DNA of 64,000 nt from Olivibacter sp. SDN3 (GCF_014334135.1 NZ_CP060497.1:1116001-1180000), one strand, 5' to 3'. Shown: positions 1-9,784, counted from the first letter of the stretch. The notes: generated from the sequence alone by a model not told the origin. Program-made: numbers and translations.

Positions 1-1786
1 TCTTCCGAAAAAAACCGAGATCACTACAATTATGCCCGAAAAACTAGATAAGTTCCCCTGGGCCGGTCATCTCGGCGTATACCTTGCTCCGGAAGTAATA
101 AAAATTATTGAACATGCCGGTACCTGCCTGATATTCACCAATACGCGTTCGCAAGCCGAGATCTGGTACCGGGAGCTTTTGAAACTTCAACCCAATCTTG
201 CAGGTATATTAGCGCTGCACCACGGTTCGTTAAGTGAAGAAATTAGGCAGTGGGTAGAACAATCGTTGCATTTAGGAAAATTAAAGGCCGTAGTTTGCAC
301 CAGCAGTCTTGATCTCGGCGTAGACTTTAGACCGGTAGATACTGTAGTACAGATTGGCTCGGCAAAGGGAATTGCTCGCTTTCTTCAACGTGCCGGACGC
401 AGTGGGCATCAGCCAGGAGCAACCAGCAAAATTTGGTTTTTGCCTACTCATTCTCTTGAAATCATCGAAGGAGCGGCACTGCGTTATGCCGAAAACCATC
501 AATTAATGGAAAATAGAATTCCTTACATCCGCTCATTTGACGTACTGATTCAGTATTTGGTGACACTCGCGGTATCGGATGGGTTCTACCCCATGGAAAT
601 TTTTAACGAAGTGAAACAAACACACTGCTTTGCATCTATCTCCATGCACGAGTTTAATCAATGTTTGTTACTTATTACCCAAGGCGGAAAAACCTTAGAT
701 GCCTATGATGAATTTCATAAAGTGGTTATCGAAAATGGTCTATATAAAGTCATCAGCAGAAAGATAGCTATGCGGCATCGTCTAAGCATTGGAGCTATCG
801 TAAGCGATACGATGATGAGTGTTAAATATCCAAGCGGCAGATACATTGGCAGCATTGAAGAGTGGTTTATTTCCCGCTTGCATATAGGCGATACGTTTTG
901 GTTTGCAGGAAAAAATCTCGAACTTATTCGCGTAAAAGATCTGCAGGCTATCGTCCGGCTGTCCAATCGTAAAAAAGGAATTGTTCCTTCATGGATGGGA
1001 GGTCGGTTGCCCCTCTCCACACACCTTTCCATGGCCATCCGACATATGTTGGATGAATGGCAACAGAATACCCCCAACACCATGCCAGAAATGACCTTTC
1101 TTAGGCCATTATTTAAGGAACAGGAACGACGTAGTGCTCTTCCAAGCGGCGAAAGCTTTGTTATTGAGAAAACGCAAACAAAGGAAGGTTATCACCTGTT
1201 CTTCTATCCCTTTGAAGGTAAATTTGTACATGAAGGCATGGCAGCATTATTCGCCCACCGTCTAAGTCTCCATCGGCCATATACCTTTTCCATCGCCATG
1301 AATGACTATGGTTTCGAGCTGCTGAGTGATCAGGAAATTCAGATAGAAGAAGCTATTTCGAATGGTCTATTATCAACGGAAAACCTAAGTACTGACATTC
1401 AGCAGAGTGTTAATATGACGGAGATGGCCCGTAAAAGATTTCGCGATATTGCGGGCATTGCGGGATTAGTATTTCAAGGCTTCCCGGAAAGAAAAATCAA
1501 AACAAAACACCTACAGGCAAATGCCGGCCTTTTTTTTAAGGTTTTTGAGGAATACGAGCCGGAAAACTTACTACTTCGCGAGGCCTACGATGAGGTGTTT
1601 GATTTCCAACTGGATTATGCTCGTTTACATCATGCGCTTAATCGCATTTCTATGCAGAAGATACTTATAAAACATCCAAGTAAACTAACGCCATTTGCTT
1701 TTCCTATCTTTGCTGAGTCGTTTCGGGAACGGTTCAGTAATGAAGCATTGGAAGACCGGCTGAACAAGATCATAGCGCAACTCTAA
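1..1786 (+). CDS. Ligase-associated DEXH-box DNA helicase (Lhr-type), 5' truncated
   Basis: The reading frame is open from base 2, so the N-terminal half with Walker A and the DEXH box lies outside the window; the first ATG (position 32) is internal. Counting from that ATG, the second RecA-like domain shows FTNTRSQAE (35-43), the motif V region CTSSLDLGVDF (89-99) and motif VI QRAGRSGH (119-126). The long C-terminal part matches the winged-helix and Lhr-core region of Lhr-like helicases. In bacteria these ATP-dependent 3'-5' helicases occur with ligase D/PdeM-type repair genes. The stop codon lies one base before the PdeM start, so the two are one operon. Family assignment is firm; the exact DNA-repair role is inferred from the neighbour. 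Confidence 0.9.
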   Translation, partial: LPKKTEITTIMPEKLDKFPWAGHLGVYLAPEVIKIIEHAGTCLIFTNTRSQAEIWYRELLKLQPNLAGILALHHGSLSEEIRQWVEQSLHLGKLKAVVCTSSLDLGVDFRPVDTVVQIGSAKGIARFLQRAGRSGHQPGATSKIWFLPTHSLEIIEGAALRYAENHQLMENRIPYIRSFDVLIQYLVTLAVSDGFYPMEIFNEVKQTHCFASISMHEFNQCLLLITQGGKTLDAYDEFHKVVIENGLYKVISRKIAMRHRLSIGAIVSDTMMSVKYPSGRYIGSIEEWFISRLHIGDTFWFAGKNLELIRVKDLQAIVRLSNRKKGIVPSWMGGRLPLSTHLSMAIRHMLDEWQQNTPNTMPEMTFLRPLFKEQERRSALPSGESFVIEKTQTKEGYHLFFYPFEGKFVHEGMAALFAHRLSLHRPYTFSIAMNDYGFELLSDQEIQIEEAISNGLLSTENLSTDIQQSVNMTEMARKRFRDIAGIAGLVFQGFPERKIKTKHLQANAGLFFKVFEEYEPENLLLREAYDEVFDFQLDYARLHHALNRISMQKILIKHPSKLTPFAFPIFAESFRERFSNEALEDRLNKIIAQL

Positions 1787-1787
1787 T

Positions 1788-2441
1788 ATGAACGAAGCTC
1801 TTCATACCTTCTTTTTAGGCGGCAAAACTGTTTACTTGCTACCTGAGAAATGCATATTTCTACCCGAAAATGCAACCCTGGTCCTTGCAGATATACATCT
1901 CGGAAAAGCTGCTCATTTTAGGAAATCTGGAATCATCATTCCCGCTAATGCAGGCACGTTACAAGACTACGCTAAACTGCATCGCTTGATATCAAAATAC
2001 CAGCCAAAACGAATCTTATTCTTAGGTGATCTTTTTCACAGCGATACGAACAAATCCTGGCAACACTTTTTAGACTTCTTTCACCTTTATCCTCAAATAA
2101 AACTGATTTTAGTTAGAGGCAACCATGATATCTTGCCGGAGAACGTATATCAGGAAGCTAATTTAGCGTTGTGGGAAGAGCAACTTGAAGAAGAATTTAT
2201 CATCTATTCGCATGCTCCGCTAGCAGCAGTTCCCAGTGGAATGCTTAATATAGCTGGCCATGTACACCCCGCGACTATTTTGACGGGAAAAGGAAAACAA
2301 AAACTGAGGCTACCGTGCTTTCATTATCAGCCCCCTTTGTTTCTACTCCCTGCTTTCGGTGATTTAACCGGCACCTTTATATTGCCTAAAGGGAACGCTA
2401 AACAATTTGTTGTTACCAATAAATCTGTAGTGGCTTTATAA
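1788..2441 (+). CDS. pdeM: Ligase-associated DNA damage response endonuclease PdeM
   Basis: A 217-residue calcineurin-like metallophosphoesterase. The metal-binding motifs are in order: DIHLGK (D35, H37), GDLFHS (D81), RGNHD (110-114), SHAP (H142) and GHVHP (157-161). This length and motif set fit the PdeM family, a two-metal nuclease/phosphodiesterase that accompanies DNA ligase and an Lhr-type helicase. The ATG follows the helicase stop after one base, so translation is probably coupled. No signal peptide is present, so it acts in the cytoplasm on DNA. The substrate in this organism is not known. Confidence 0.9.
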   Translation: MNEALHTFFLGGKTVYLLPEKCIFLPENATLVLADIHLGKAAHFRKSGIIIPANAGTLQDYAKLHRLISKYQPKRILFLGDLFHSDTNKSWQHFLDFFHLYPQIKLILVRGNHDILPENVYQEANLALWEEQLEEEFIIYSHAPLAAVPSGMLNIAGHVHPATILTGKGKQKLRLPCFHYQPPLFLLPAFGDLTGTFILPKGNAKQFVVTNKSVVAL

Positions 2442-2572
2442 AATTATTTATTTCTGGAATCAAAAACAATTAATTAGCTTTAGCTATAAAAATAAAGCAA
2501 TCGATATTACATAGCGCGCAATGGCCTCATTTTTGCTCTTAATGACAAGTCTTACACTTAAACAATAATACT

Positions 2573-2902
2573 ATGAAATCAAAAATCTATTCACTATTGA
2601 CCGTTTTCATGCTTGCCTTTACCTTTAGCACCCCGCTTTCTGCTATGGCAAACAGTGAAAAAAATGCCAAAAAAACAGAACTTTCTGAAGAAGAAGTAGC
2701 TCGACGTATGGGAGAAATGCGTAAAAGGGTAGAGGAAATTAAGGCCATGGATAAATCAACGATGTCAAAAGATGAACGCAAGGCTTTAAAGAAAGAGTTA
2801 AAGGAAATGAACAAGAAGGCTAGGGCTATGGGTAGTGGAGGTGTTTACCTTTCTGTGGGAGCTATCATTATTATTATATTGGTATTGATTCTAATCTTAT
2901 AG
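2573..2902 (+). CDS. Small exported or membrane protein of unknown function
   Basis: A 109-residue protein of unrecognised family. Residues 1-26 form a clear Sec-type signal peptide with a cleavage-like site around AMAN. A very charged Lys/Glu helix follows (about 30-85, heptad-like, probably coiled coil), and then a C-terminal hydrophobic stretch (about 91-109) made almost only of Ile, Leu and Val. It should sit in the inner membrane with the helix in the periplasm. It stands alone between pdeM and the signalling cluster and is followed by a strong terminator, so it is its own transcription unit. It looks real from the signal peptide and terminator, but no function can be given. Confidence 0.7.
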   Translation: MKSKIYSLLTVFMLAFTFSTPLSAMANSEKNAKKTELSEEEVARRMGEMRKRVEEIKAMDKSTMSKDERKALKKELKEMNKKARAMGSGGVYLSVGAIIIIILVLILIL

Positions 2903-3220
2903 ATAAGCTAGTAAAATGTCAATTGCTTTTTTATAAGGTAAAATTCTGAATATACGGATTTGTTAACAAAGAAATTAACGGTCTCCGAAGAACTTCGGAG
3001 ACCTTTTTTTATAGCTTTCTAAACCATAACCTGCCTCCTTGACCATACTGACCGTCCTTCTTGTTTACACCAGCGTGTGCTTTAGGTAACAGAACAGGTT
3101 TTCAACTAAATATTTGCTGCTTAGCGACACCTGCCTAGGTTTTATTATCTTAAAATAAATCACTAAAATTGTATACCTGTGCAAGAGACACGCATCAAAC
3201 AAAAGAAGGGCTATCCAAAC
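2903..3220. other. Intergenic region with terminator, otherwise featureless
   Basis: About 318 nt between the small exported protein and the first signalling gene. It contains the terminator at 2980-3010. The rest is AT-rich with no convincing ORF; a promoter for the downstream cluster must lie here but no clean TAnnTTTG element was found. Confidence 0.6.
2980..3010 (+). terminator. Rho-independent terminator of the small exported protein gene
   Basis: A 10-bp perfect stem (GGTCTCCGAA / TTCGGAGACC) with a GAAC loop is followed directly by seven T residues. It lies about 80 nt after the stop codon of the 109-residue protein gene. Confidence 0.9.
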
Positions 3221-4330
3221 ATGATACTAATCGTTGACGACAAGCAGGAGAATCTAATTTCTCTAAAAAAATTTCTAGAATCGAACAATTTTAAAGTACA
3301 TACTGCATCATCAGGAGAAGACGCTCTTAAGAAGGTATTAAAAACTACCTATGCCCTCATTATATTAGATGTTCAAATGCCTGGCATGGACGGCTTTGAG
3401 GTTGCCGAACTTATTTCCGGTTACAGCAAAGCGGTAGATACCCCGATTATTTTCTTATCCGCAGTAAATACCGAGAAAAAATTCATTACTAAAGGATATG
3501 AAACCGGAGGTATAGATTACCTAACCAAACCATTTGATCCCGACATACTATTGCTGAAAGTAAAAACCTTCTATCGATTATTTGAGCAGGCTCAAGCGAT
3601 GCACAATATGCAGGAAACCCTGAAACAGGAAATTGAACATCGCAAGCTATTAGAGAATAAAAAAGACGAGTTCATCAGTATTGCGAGTCACGAATTAAAA
3701 ACACCATTAACAAGCGTTAGGGGGTACCTACAGCTACTGGAACGCCTTCCTGAAACCACAAACAACGAAAAATACAAAAAATACTTGGCCAAAACCAGCG
3801 CCCAACTGGATAAGCTTCGCGATCTAATTGACGACTTATTGGATATCTCTAAAATCGAAAGCGGAAAAATGAAATTTAACTTTCAACATATTCCGATAAA
3901 GAAATTAGTCGATAACACCATAGAAAACATCAGTCAAATGCATCCTAAGCATACTTTTAAACGGTATGGAGATGTCGATACATTTATTTACGGAGATGAA
4001 ATGCGCCTAGAACAGGTATTGATCAATTACCTAACTAATGCCATTAAATATTCACCTAATTCGACCGAAATCCATATTGAAAGCAAAATGACCCATGACC
4101 ATAAAGTACAGATCGGTGTTCGCGACTTTGGAATAGGCATTCCGCCAGATAAAATCAGCAATTTGTTCGACAAATTTTATAGGGTTGAAGAATCTTCATA
4201 CAAATTCCAAGGCTTAGGAATGGGCTTATACATTTGTAAAGAGATTATTGCACGGCACAAAGGCGAATACGGCGTTGAAAGTGAACTTAACAAAGGGTCT
4301 TTGTTTTATTTCAGGCTGCCTCTTAATTGA
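3221..4330 (+). CDS. Response regulator-histidine kinase hybrid (REC-HisKA-HATPase)
   Basis: A soluble two-component protein of 369 residues. The receiver comes first (acidic D6/D7, phospho-acceptor D50, K103 in LTKPF). A short coiled linker leads to HisKA with the phospho-His in ASHELKTP (H157) and then HATPase_c with DFGIGIPPDK and GLGMGLYICKE. There is no membrane segment, so input must come through the N-terminal receiver, probably from a kinase such as the neighbour encoded downstream. I chose the ATG at 3221 because the receiver fold starts immediately after it; an in-frame GTG at 3179 would add 14 uninformative residues. It lies 9 nt before the big hybrid kinase and is probably co-transcribed with it. 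Confidence 0.88.
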   Translation: MILIVDDKQENLISLKKFLESNNFKVHTASSGEDALKKVLKTTYALIILDVQMPGMDGFEVAELISGYSKAVDTPIIFLSAVNTEKKFITKGYETGGIDYLTKPFDPDILLLKVKTFYRLFEQAQAMHNMQETLKQEIEHRKLLENKKDEFISIASHELKTPLTSVRGYLQLLERLPETTNNEKYKKYLAKTSAQLDKLRDLIDDLLDISKIESGKMKFNFQHIPIKKLVDNTIENISQMHPKHTFKRYGDVDTFIYGDEMRLEQVLINYLTNAIKYSPNSTEIHIESKMTHDHKVQIGVRDFGIGIPPDKISNLFDKFYRVEESSYKFQGLGMGLYICKEIIARHKGEYGVESELNKGSLFYFRLPLN

Positions 4331-4339
4331 TACATACCC

Positions 4340-7300
4340 ATGAAGAAAAGAAATTATTTCAACCTCATACCCTTGAATTACAAGTTAGCTTTACTAGGTT
4401 TTGTACCTTTATTAGCGCTTATTTTTTTCTTTTATATTGTAGAAAAAGGGAAAGCCGACCGAATTAGTGGCACAAATAGTTTTATTGCCCGTATTGATCT
4501 CACACTCGCAACAGACAAGCTTGTTGAGCAATTACAGCAAGAAAGACGTCTGAGCGTTAGTAAAATATTCAATCAGCAGGACGAAGGTGGACTGAGTGTA
4601 CAACAGTTAAAGACAGACGAGGCCATCCAGCAGTTAAACGCATACATAGATAAGGGGTTAATCGCGGATTACGGCAATTACACCTTTCTAAATGAATTGC
4701 CCAAATGGAGAACGGAGATTAACAATGGGGAGATTTCCTATGAAGAGGTTTTTAATCACTACCAGAAAATCACCGAAAGACTTAGTAGCCTTTCGCAGGT
4801 GTCAACTGATTATAGTAATATAAACGAAAGTCTCGGTTCCAGTATCGCGTTACGTGAAGTACTATCAAAAGCGGTAAATTACGTTGCCTCTTTACGTCTT
4901 AATTTATTTTTCACAATTGCCGACGAAAAGATTGACACCCTTGATCTCGGAAACTTCAATATAAATTATGAACTACTTGATTCTTACCTGAAAGAATTGG
5001 AAAGCTTAGATAAGCGTTATGGAGAAAACAATCTCGAAAAATTATTAGCAAACCGATCATTCAGCACTACGATTAACTTCTTCGCGGAAATTCACGATTC
5101 TGGCAAACTCCCTGAACGATTTAATGCAGACGACTGGTGGAATATTTCGGGGGCTGCAATGGATTTTTTAAGAGCAGGCCTAGCAACAACCATTCAGGAA
5201 ATCGCTGAAAATGCAAATCATACTTATCAGGAAGAGCTGCATGATCGAAACTTTACCAGAGCCGCCCTCATCATCTGGTCGTTAATCGTTCTGAGCTTGA
5301 TATATTTGGTGATAAAGAATATTGCCAATCATCTTTTCGAGCTTCAAGAGGCTGCGACAAAAATAGCAATGGGGTATACAAATATCCCTATGCCAATCTT
5401 TGCCAAGGATGACCTAGGCGTGGTAGCCCGTTCCATTAGACGAATCGACCAAAGTAATCAAGAAATTGCAAGGGTAGCCAACGAAATTGGTCGCGAAAAC
5501 TACGAAGTACAGATAAACCCGAAGGGCGCACATGATATTTTAGGGAACGCGCTGTTAAACATGAAGCAGTCATTGGAATCCCATTCACAAAAAGATAAAC
5601 AGCAATTATGGATTCAAAGCGGCGAAAATATTATAAACAATCTGTTGATAGGCAGAAGAGAGCTTAATGCATTTGGCCTGGATATTTTAAAGGCTCTGGT
5701 AGAACACCTGCAAGCAGACATCGGCACCTACTATATAGGGGAATTCAATCAAACCCTTCAATTCGTATGCGCGGTGGGAGTGGACAATACGTTAGAAATA
5801 CCTCAGCGTATAAATATGGGAGAAACACTACTTGGCAAAGCCGCACTCAATAAAGAGGCTACCCTAATCACGAATCTCCCGGAGAACTATTTAAAGGTTT
5901 CCTCCAGCTTAGGCACAAGCCAACCGAGCTGGGTATTGATTATACCATTAGTACATGAAAATGAAGTGGAAGGCGTGATCGAGATTGCTTCACTCAAACA
6001 TGGCCACGAATCTACACTCCATTTAGCAAACAGCATCTCGAAAAACTTAGGCGCTGCCATTCATGCGGTTAAAAGCCGTATCCGACTGAAAGAACTCCTG
6101 GAAGAAACACAAGCACAAACTGAGGAACTACAAGCACAACAGAGTGAACTGGAAAACCTCAATGTAGAGCTGGAAGCTCAGGCAAATAGACTTCAAGCTT
6201 CTGAAGAGGAGCTTCGTGTGCAACAGGAAGAACTTCTAGAAGCCAATCAAGAACTTGAGATAAAGTCACAAGCTTTGGAAGAAAAAAATCAGGTAATTTT
6301 AGAACGCAATCTTGAAATCCAGAAAAAGGCGGAGGACCTCGCATTAAGTACTAAATATAAGTCTGAATTTCTCGCGAACATGTCGCATGAACTCCGAACA
6401 CCACTCAATTCCATCCTGCTTTTATCCAGATTATTAAGTGAGAACAATGAAGGAAATCTATTGGAAGACCAGATAGAGTATGCAAAAGTGATCCAAACTT
6501 CAGGCAATGGTTTACTCACCTTAATCGATGAGATACTTGACCTTTCCAAGATCGAAGCTGGAAAAATGACCCTAACAAATGAAGAATTGCCTCTGAGTGA
6601 GATAGTCAACGATATACAGGTACTCTTCGGACCTATGGCAAACGAGAAAGGATTACAGCTAAAAACAGAAATAGCCAAAAATTCACCTACAACAATAATT
6701 ACTGATAACCTAAGGCTTCAGCAGATACTACGGAATCTTGTCTCCAATGCGCTCAAATTCACTTCAAAAGGATCTGTCAGCATCAGCGTCTCTCAAAATA
6801 CCGAAAAGGAGGAGTTCATCGAATTTCGCGTGAGAGATACTGGCATCGGTATTCCAGAAGAGAAACAACAGTTGATATTCGAAGCCTTCCAGCAGGCGGA
6901 CGGATCAACCCGACGAAAGTTTGGGGGTACGGGGCTGGGATTATCTATCAGCAAAGAGTTAGCAAGGTTATTAGGAGGTTCCCTTGCTATTAATAGTAAA
7001 GTTACCAAAGGAAGCGAATTTATTCTCAATATTCCTAAAACCCCTATTAAAGAGAAACAGGAACAGACTAGCCCTTCTTTTCTTCTTCAGGCGACACCAG
7101 AAAAAAAGGAAACCCCCTCTGCGTCAAAAGAGAAAAATTCACCCGCAAAACCCACTGTCGCCCAACCTTTCATCAGCAAAAATATTCCCAATGAACTGGA
7201 CGATGATCGGCGAGAGATTCAGGAAGGCGACAGCGTCGTACTCATTATTGAAGATGACACGAATTTTGCACGGGCGCTGATAGATTTCTCACGTCAAAAT

Positions 7301-8410
7301 AACTACAAAGTCATCACTACCGTTAGAGGCGATGTCGGCATCGAATTAGCCGAGAAATACCTACCTCACGCCATTTTATTGGATATAGAACTTCCTGTAA
7401 AAAATGGGTGGCAGGTGATGGATGAGTTGAAAAGTAACCCTAATACACGTCATATACCTGTACATATCATGTCATCCCATGAGGTCAAAAGGGAAAGCAT
7501 TACAAGAGGAGCAATCGATTTTATCCGCAAGCCGATGGCTCTAGAGCAACTTGGCCAAATTTTTAACCGGGTTGAGAAAGCGCTATCCGTAGGTTCCCGT
7601 AAAGTACTTATCATAGAAGACAATCTCAAGCATGCGCAGGCCCTAGCACATTACCTAGAAAGTTTTGATGTAAAAACAGATATCCGCAAAGACATTCAAT
7701 CAGGTGTTAGTACATTAAAAAGCCATGAAGCAGACTGTGTTATTCTCGATATGGGCATACCCGATGCTACGGCATATAAAGCGCTCGAGACCATCAAAGC
7801 CGATGCAGGAATGGAAAATCTTCCGGTTATTATATTTACCGGTAAAAACCTATCGCCATCAGAAGAACTTAAAATCAAACAATATGCAGATTCTATCGTT
7901 GTGAAAACGGCGCATTCGTATGAGCGTATTTTAGATGAAGTTGCTTTATTTCTTCATATAGTAGAAGAAAACAACGACAAATCGGAACAAAAGAAGGAAA
8001 AATCAAAACTTAACAGTAGTTTGAACGAGGTGTTGAATGGAAAAACAGTGCTTATTGCAGATGACGATATTCGAAATATTTTTTCTTTGACAAAGGCATT
8101 AGAACGTTATAAAATCAATGTAATCCCCGCCGATGATGGAAGGGAAGCATTGAACATTTTACAGCATACTCCAAGCAAAATAGACATCGTACTAATGGAC
8201 ATGATGATGCCCGAAATGGATGGATACGAAACAACCACACGGATTCGACAGGATAAACGCTTTAAAAATTTACCTATTCTGGCTGTTACAGCAAAAGCCA
8301 TGATAGGCGATCGGGAAAAGTGTATCGCTGCCGGAGCTTCTGACTATATATCCAAACCGGTCGATATTGATCAACTAATTTCTTTACTAAGAGTATGGCT
8401 ATACCAATAA
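4340..8410 (+). CDS. Giant membrane hybrid histidine kinase (NIT-HAMP-GAF-kinase-three receivers)
   Basis: A 1356-residue sensor kinase. Visible order: TM1 (about 15-34), a periplasmic helical region resembling the nitrate/nitrite-sensing NIT domain (LVEQLQQERRLS near 57), TM2 (about 308-326), HAMP repeats, GAF (about 430-575), a long Glu/Gln-rich coiled coil (about 585-670), HisKA with MSHELRTP (H683), HATPase_c with DTGIGIP and GGTGLGLSI, and three receivers with phospho-Asp at D1015, D1137 and D1287. Receiver 2 has the unusual LDMGIPDATAY in place of MPxMDG. The layout is typical of kinases that run multi-step phosphorelays. The ligand is unknown; the NIT call rests on pattern only. The stop overlaps the following receiver gene. 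Confidence 0.88.
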   Translation: MKKRNYFNLIPLNYKLALLGFVPLLALIFFFYIVEKGKADRISGTNSFIARIDLTLATDKLVEQLQQERRLSVSKIFNQQDEGGLSVQQLKTDEAIQQLNAYIDKGLIADYGNYTFLNELPKWRTEINNGEISYEEVFNHYQKITERLSSLSQVSTDYSNINESLGSSIALREVLSKAVNYVASLRLNLFFTIADEKIDTLDLGNFNINYELLDSYLKELESLDKRYGENNLEKLLANRSFSTTINFFAEIHDSGKLPERFNADDWWNISGAAMDFLRAGLATTIQEIAENANHTYQEELHDRNFTRAALIIWSLIVLSLIYLVIKNIANHLFELQEAATKIAMGYTNIPMPIFAKDDLGVVARSIRRIDQSNQEIARVANEIGRENYEVQINPKGAHDILGNALLNMKQSLESHSQKDKQQLWIQSGENIINNLLIGRRELNAFGLDILKALVEHLQADIGTYYIGEFNQTLQFVCAVGVDNTLEIPQRINMGETLLGKAALNKEATLITNLPENYLKVSSSLGTSQPSWVLIIPLVHENEVEGVIEIASLKHGHESTLHLANSISKNLGAAIHAVKSRIRLKELLEETQAQTEELQAQQSELENLNVELEAQANRLQASEEELRVQQEELLEANQELEIKSQALEEKNQVILERNLEIQKKAEDLALSTKYKSEFLANMSHELRTPLNSILLLSRLLSENNEGNLLEDQIEYAKVIQTSGNGLLTLIDEILDLSKIEAGKMTLTNEELPLSEIVNDIQVLFGPMANEKGLQLKTEIAKNSPTTIITDNLRLQQILRNLVSNALKFTSKGSVSISVSQNTEKEEFIEFRVRDTGIGIPEEKQQLIFEAFQQADGSTRRKFGGTGLGLSISKELARLLGGSLAINSKVTKGSEFILNIPKTPIKEKQEQTSPSFLLQATPEKKETPSASKEKNSPAKPTVAQPFISKNIPNELDDDRREIQEGDSVVLIIEDDTNFARALIDFSRQNNYKVITTVRGDVGIELAEKYLPHAILLDIELPVKNGWQVMDELKSNPNTRHIPVHIMSSHEVKRESITRGAIDFIRKPMALEQLGQIFNRVEKALSVGSRKVLIIEDNLKHAQALAHYLESFDVKTDIRKDIQSGVSTLKSHEADCVILDMGIPDATAYKALETIKADAGMENLPVIIFTGKNLSPSEELKIKQYADSIVVKTAHSYERILDEVALFLHIVEENNDKSEQKKEKSKLNSSLNEVLNGKTVLIADDDIRNIFSLTKALERYKINVIPADDGREALNILQHTPSKIDIVLMDMMMPEMDGYETTTRIRQDKRFKNLPILAVTAKAMIGDREKCIAAGASDYISKPVDIDQLISLLRVWLYQ

Positions 8411-8784
8411 ATGATGAGTCAATCCATATATTGATCATTGATGACGAACCCTTAAATATTTTGGCACTTTGCGCAGTTCTGAAATCAAGAGGATATACTC
8501 CGCTAACAGCTGGCAGTGCTACAGAGGGCCTAGCAATGCTCGACCAAAGCAACACCATCAAACTAGTGCTCATGGATATGATGATGCCGGATATAGACGG
8601 CTACGAGGCAACAACACGCATCAAAAAGAGTAAACACTGTGGCCATATTCCTGTTATCGCTGTAACAGCGCAAGCTATGGCCGATGATCGGGAAAAATGT
8701 TTAGCGGCTGGAGTTGATGATTACGTTTCTAAACCTATTGATATTGATGTATTATCATTGGTTATAAAAAAGCATATAAAATAA
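8395..8784 (+). CDS. Stand-alone response regulator receiver (CheY-like)
   Basis: A 129-residue single receiver domain with no output domain: acidic pair D16/D17, phospho-acceptor D61 in LMDMMMPDIDGYE, conserved Thr in VTAQAM and Lys in SKPID. Its sequence is close to the third receiver of the upstream hybrid kinase, which suggests origin by duplication and service as a shuttle in the same phosphorelay. The ATG lies 16 nt inside the end of the kinase gene in another frame, so the two are translationally coupled. Confidence 0.88.
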   Translation: MAIPINDESIHILIIDDEPLNILALCAVLKSRGYTPLTAGSATEGLAMLDQSNTIKLVLMDMMMPDIDGYEATTRIKKSKHCGHIPVIAVTAQAMADDREKCLAAGVDDYVSKPIDIDVLSLVIKKHIK

Positions 8785-8787
8785 TTT

Positions 8788-9633
8788 ATGTGGCAGCCTC
8801 CTGTGATACAAGACAATGACCTGGATATTATCGTTAACGACCTCCTGGAGATTCATGGCTATGACTTTAGAGATTATAGTAAAGCATCGTTAAAACGGCA
8901 GGTAAATAGACTATACACCAAAGATAAATTCCCCAGCTTCGCAGAAATGCGCTATCACCTAAAAACTGACCGATCCTACTTCAGGCGCTTTGTAGAAGAA
9001 ATTACCGTCAATGTTACTGAAATGTTTAGGGATGCTGATTTTTACATTTATCTCCGGAACCATATTATCCCAACTTTAGGCACTTACCCATTTATTCGTA
9101 TATGGGTAGCAGGCTGTTCTACAGGCGAGGAAGCGTATTCATTAGCAATACTGATGAAAGAAGCTAACTTACTCCAAAAAACCTTGATATATGCTACCGA
9201 CCTAAGCCCTTCAGTGTTGGATCATGCTCGGGAAGGTATTTTCTCTATAAAAAGCATGAAACGCTATTCTGAAAATTATATACAAGCAGGTGGTAGTTCA
9301 GAATTTTCTTCTTACTACACGGCAAACTACCATTATGCAAAGTTTAATAAAGAATTCATAGATCGCATCATCTTTAGTCAGCACAATCTGGTTTCTGATG
9401 GTTCATTCAATGAATTCCAGTTAATCTCCTGCCGAAATGTACTTATCTATTTTAACAGCAGCCTGCAAAACCGTGTCTTCCATCTGTTTGATAATAGTTT
9501 GGCCCGTTTGGGCTACCTCGCATTAGGCACAAAAGAAACCGTTATATTTTCGAAAGTCGCCAACCATTATAGACAGGTACAGCAACATATGAAAATATGG
9601 CGTAAACAGGGAACGCTAACTGATCACGGATAA
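8788..9633 (+). CDS. CheR-type protein-glutamate methyltransferase
   Basis: A 281-residue SAM-dependent methyltransferase of the CheR family. It has the N-terminal helical CheR domain, the SAM-binding motif WVAGCSTGEEAYS (about 106-118) and the family motif SCRNVLIYF. CheR methylates glutamates of chemoreceptors, but no receptor, CheA, CheW or flagellar gene is present here. It starts 3 nt after the receiver gene and closes a four-gene signalling operon. In Bacteroidota such genes are often followed by a CheB methylesterase; none is seen here, as the next gene is a prenyl synthase. Its real substrate may be the long coiled coil of the neighbouring hybrid kinase (inference). Confidence 0.88.
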   Translation: MWQPPVIQDNDLDIIVNDLLEIHGYDFRDYSKASLKRQVNRLYTKDKFPSFAEMRYHLKTDRSYFRRFVEEITVNVTEMFRDADFYIYLRNHIIPTLGTYPFIRIWVAGCSTGEEAYSLAILMKEANLLQKTLIYATDLSPSVLDHAREGIFSIKSMKRYSENYIQAGGSSEFSSYYTANYHYAKFNKEFIDRIIFSQHNLVSDGSFNEFQLISCRNVLIYFNSSLQNRVFHLFDNSLARLGYLALGTKETVIFSKVANHYRQVQQHMKIWRKQGTLTDHG

Positions 9634-9697
9634 ACGGTATAGCCAAAAATATACCATAGGTCTCGAAAGCATAACGTAATATTTTAATGATTTTTCT

Positions 9698-9705
9698 TAT
9701 GTTTG
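9698..9705 (+). promoter_or_regulatory. Bacteroidota -7 element upstream of the polyprenyl synthase gene
   Basis: TATGTTTG matches the TAnnTTTG consensus of Bacteroidota primary sigma factors and lies about 80 nt before the polyprenyl synthase start. The -33 element is not clear. Confidence 0.5.
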
Positions 9706-9784
9706 TCAGGCCTTTGAGGCTATTCTATTGCGCTTAAAAGAAGCAGCAGAATAAAATAGAAGCGGTAATAAATCAGATGCTTAC

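Noticed and set aside
6289-6678. 129-codon minus-strand ORF
   Set aside because: Antisense shadow of the HisKA region of the large hybrid kinase; no family resemblance.
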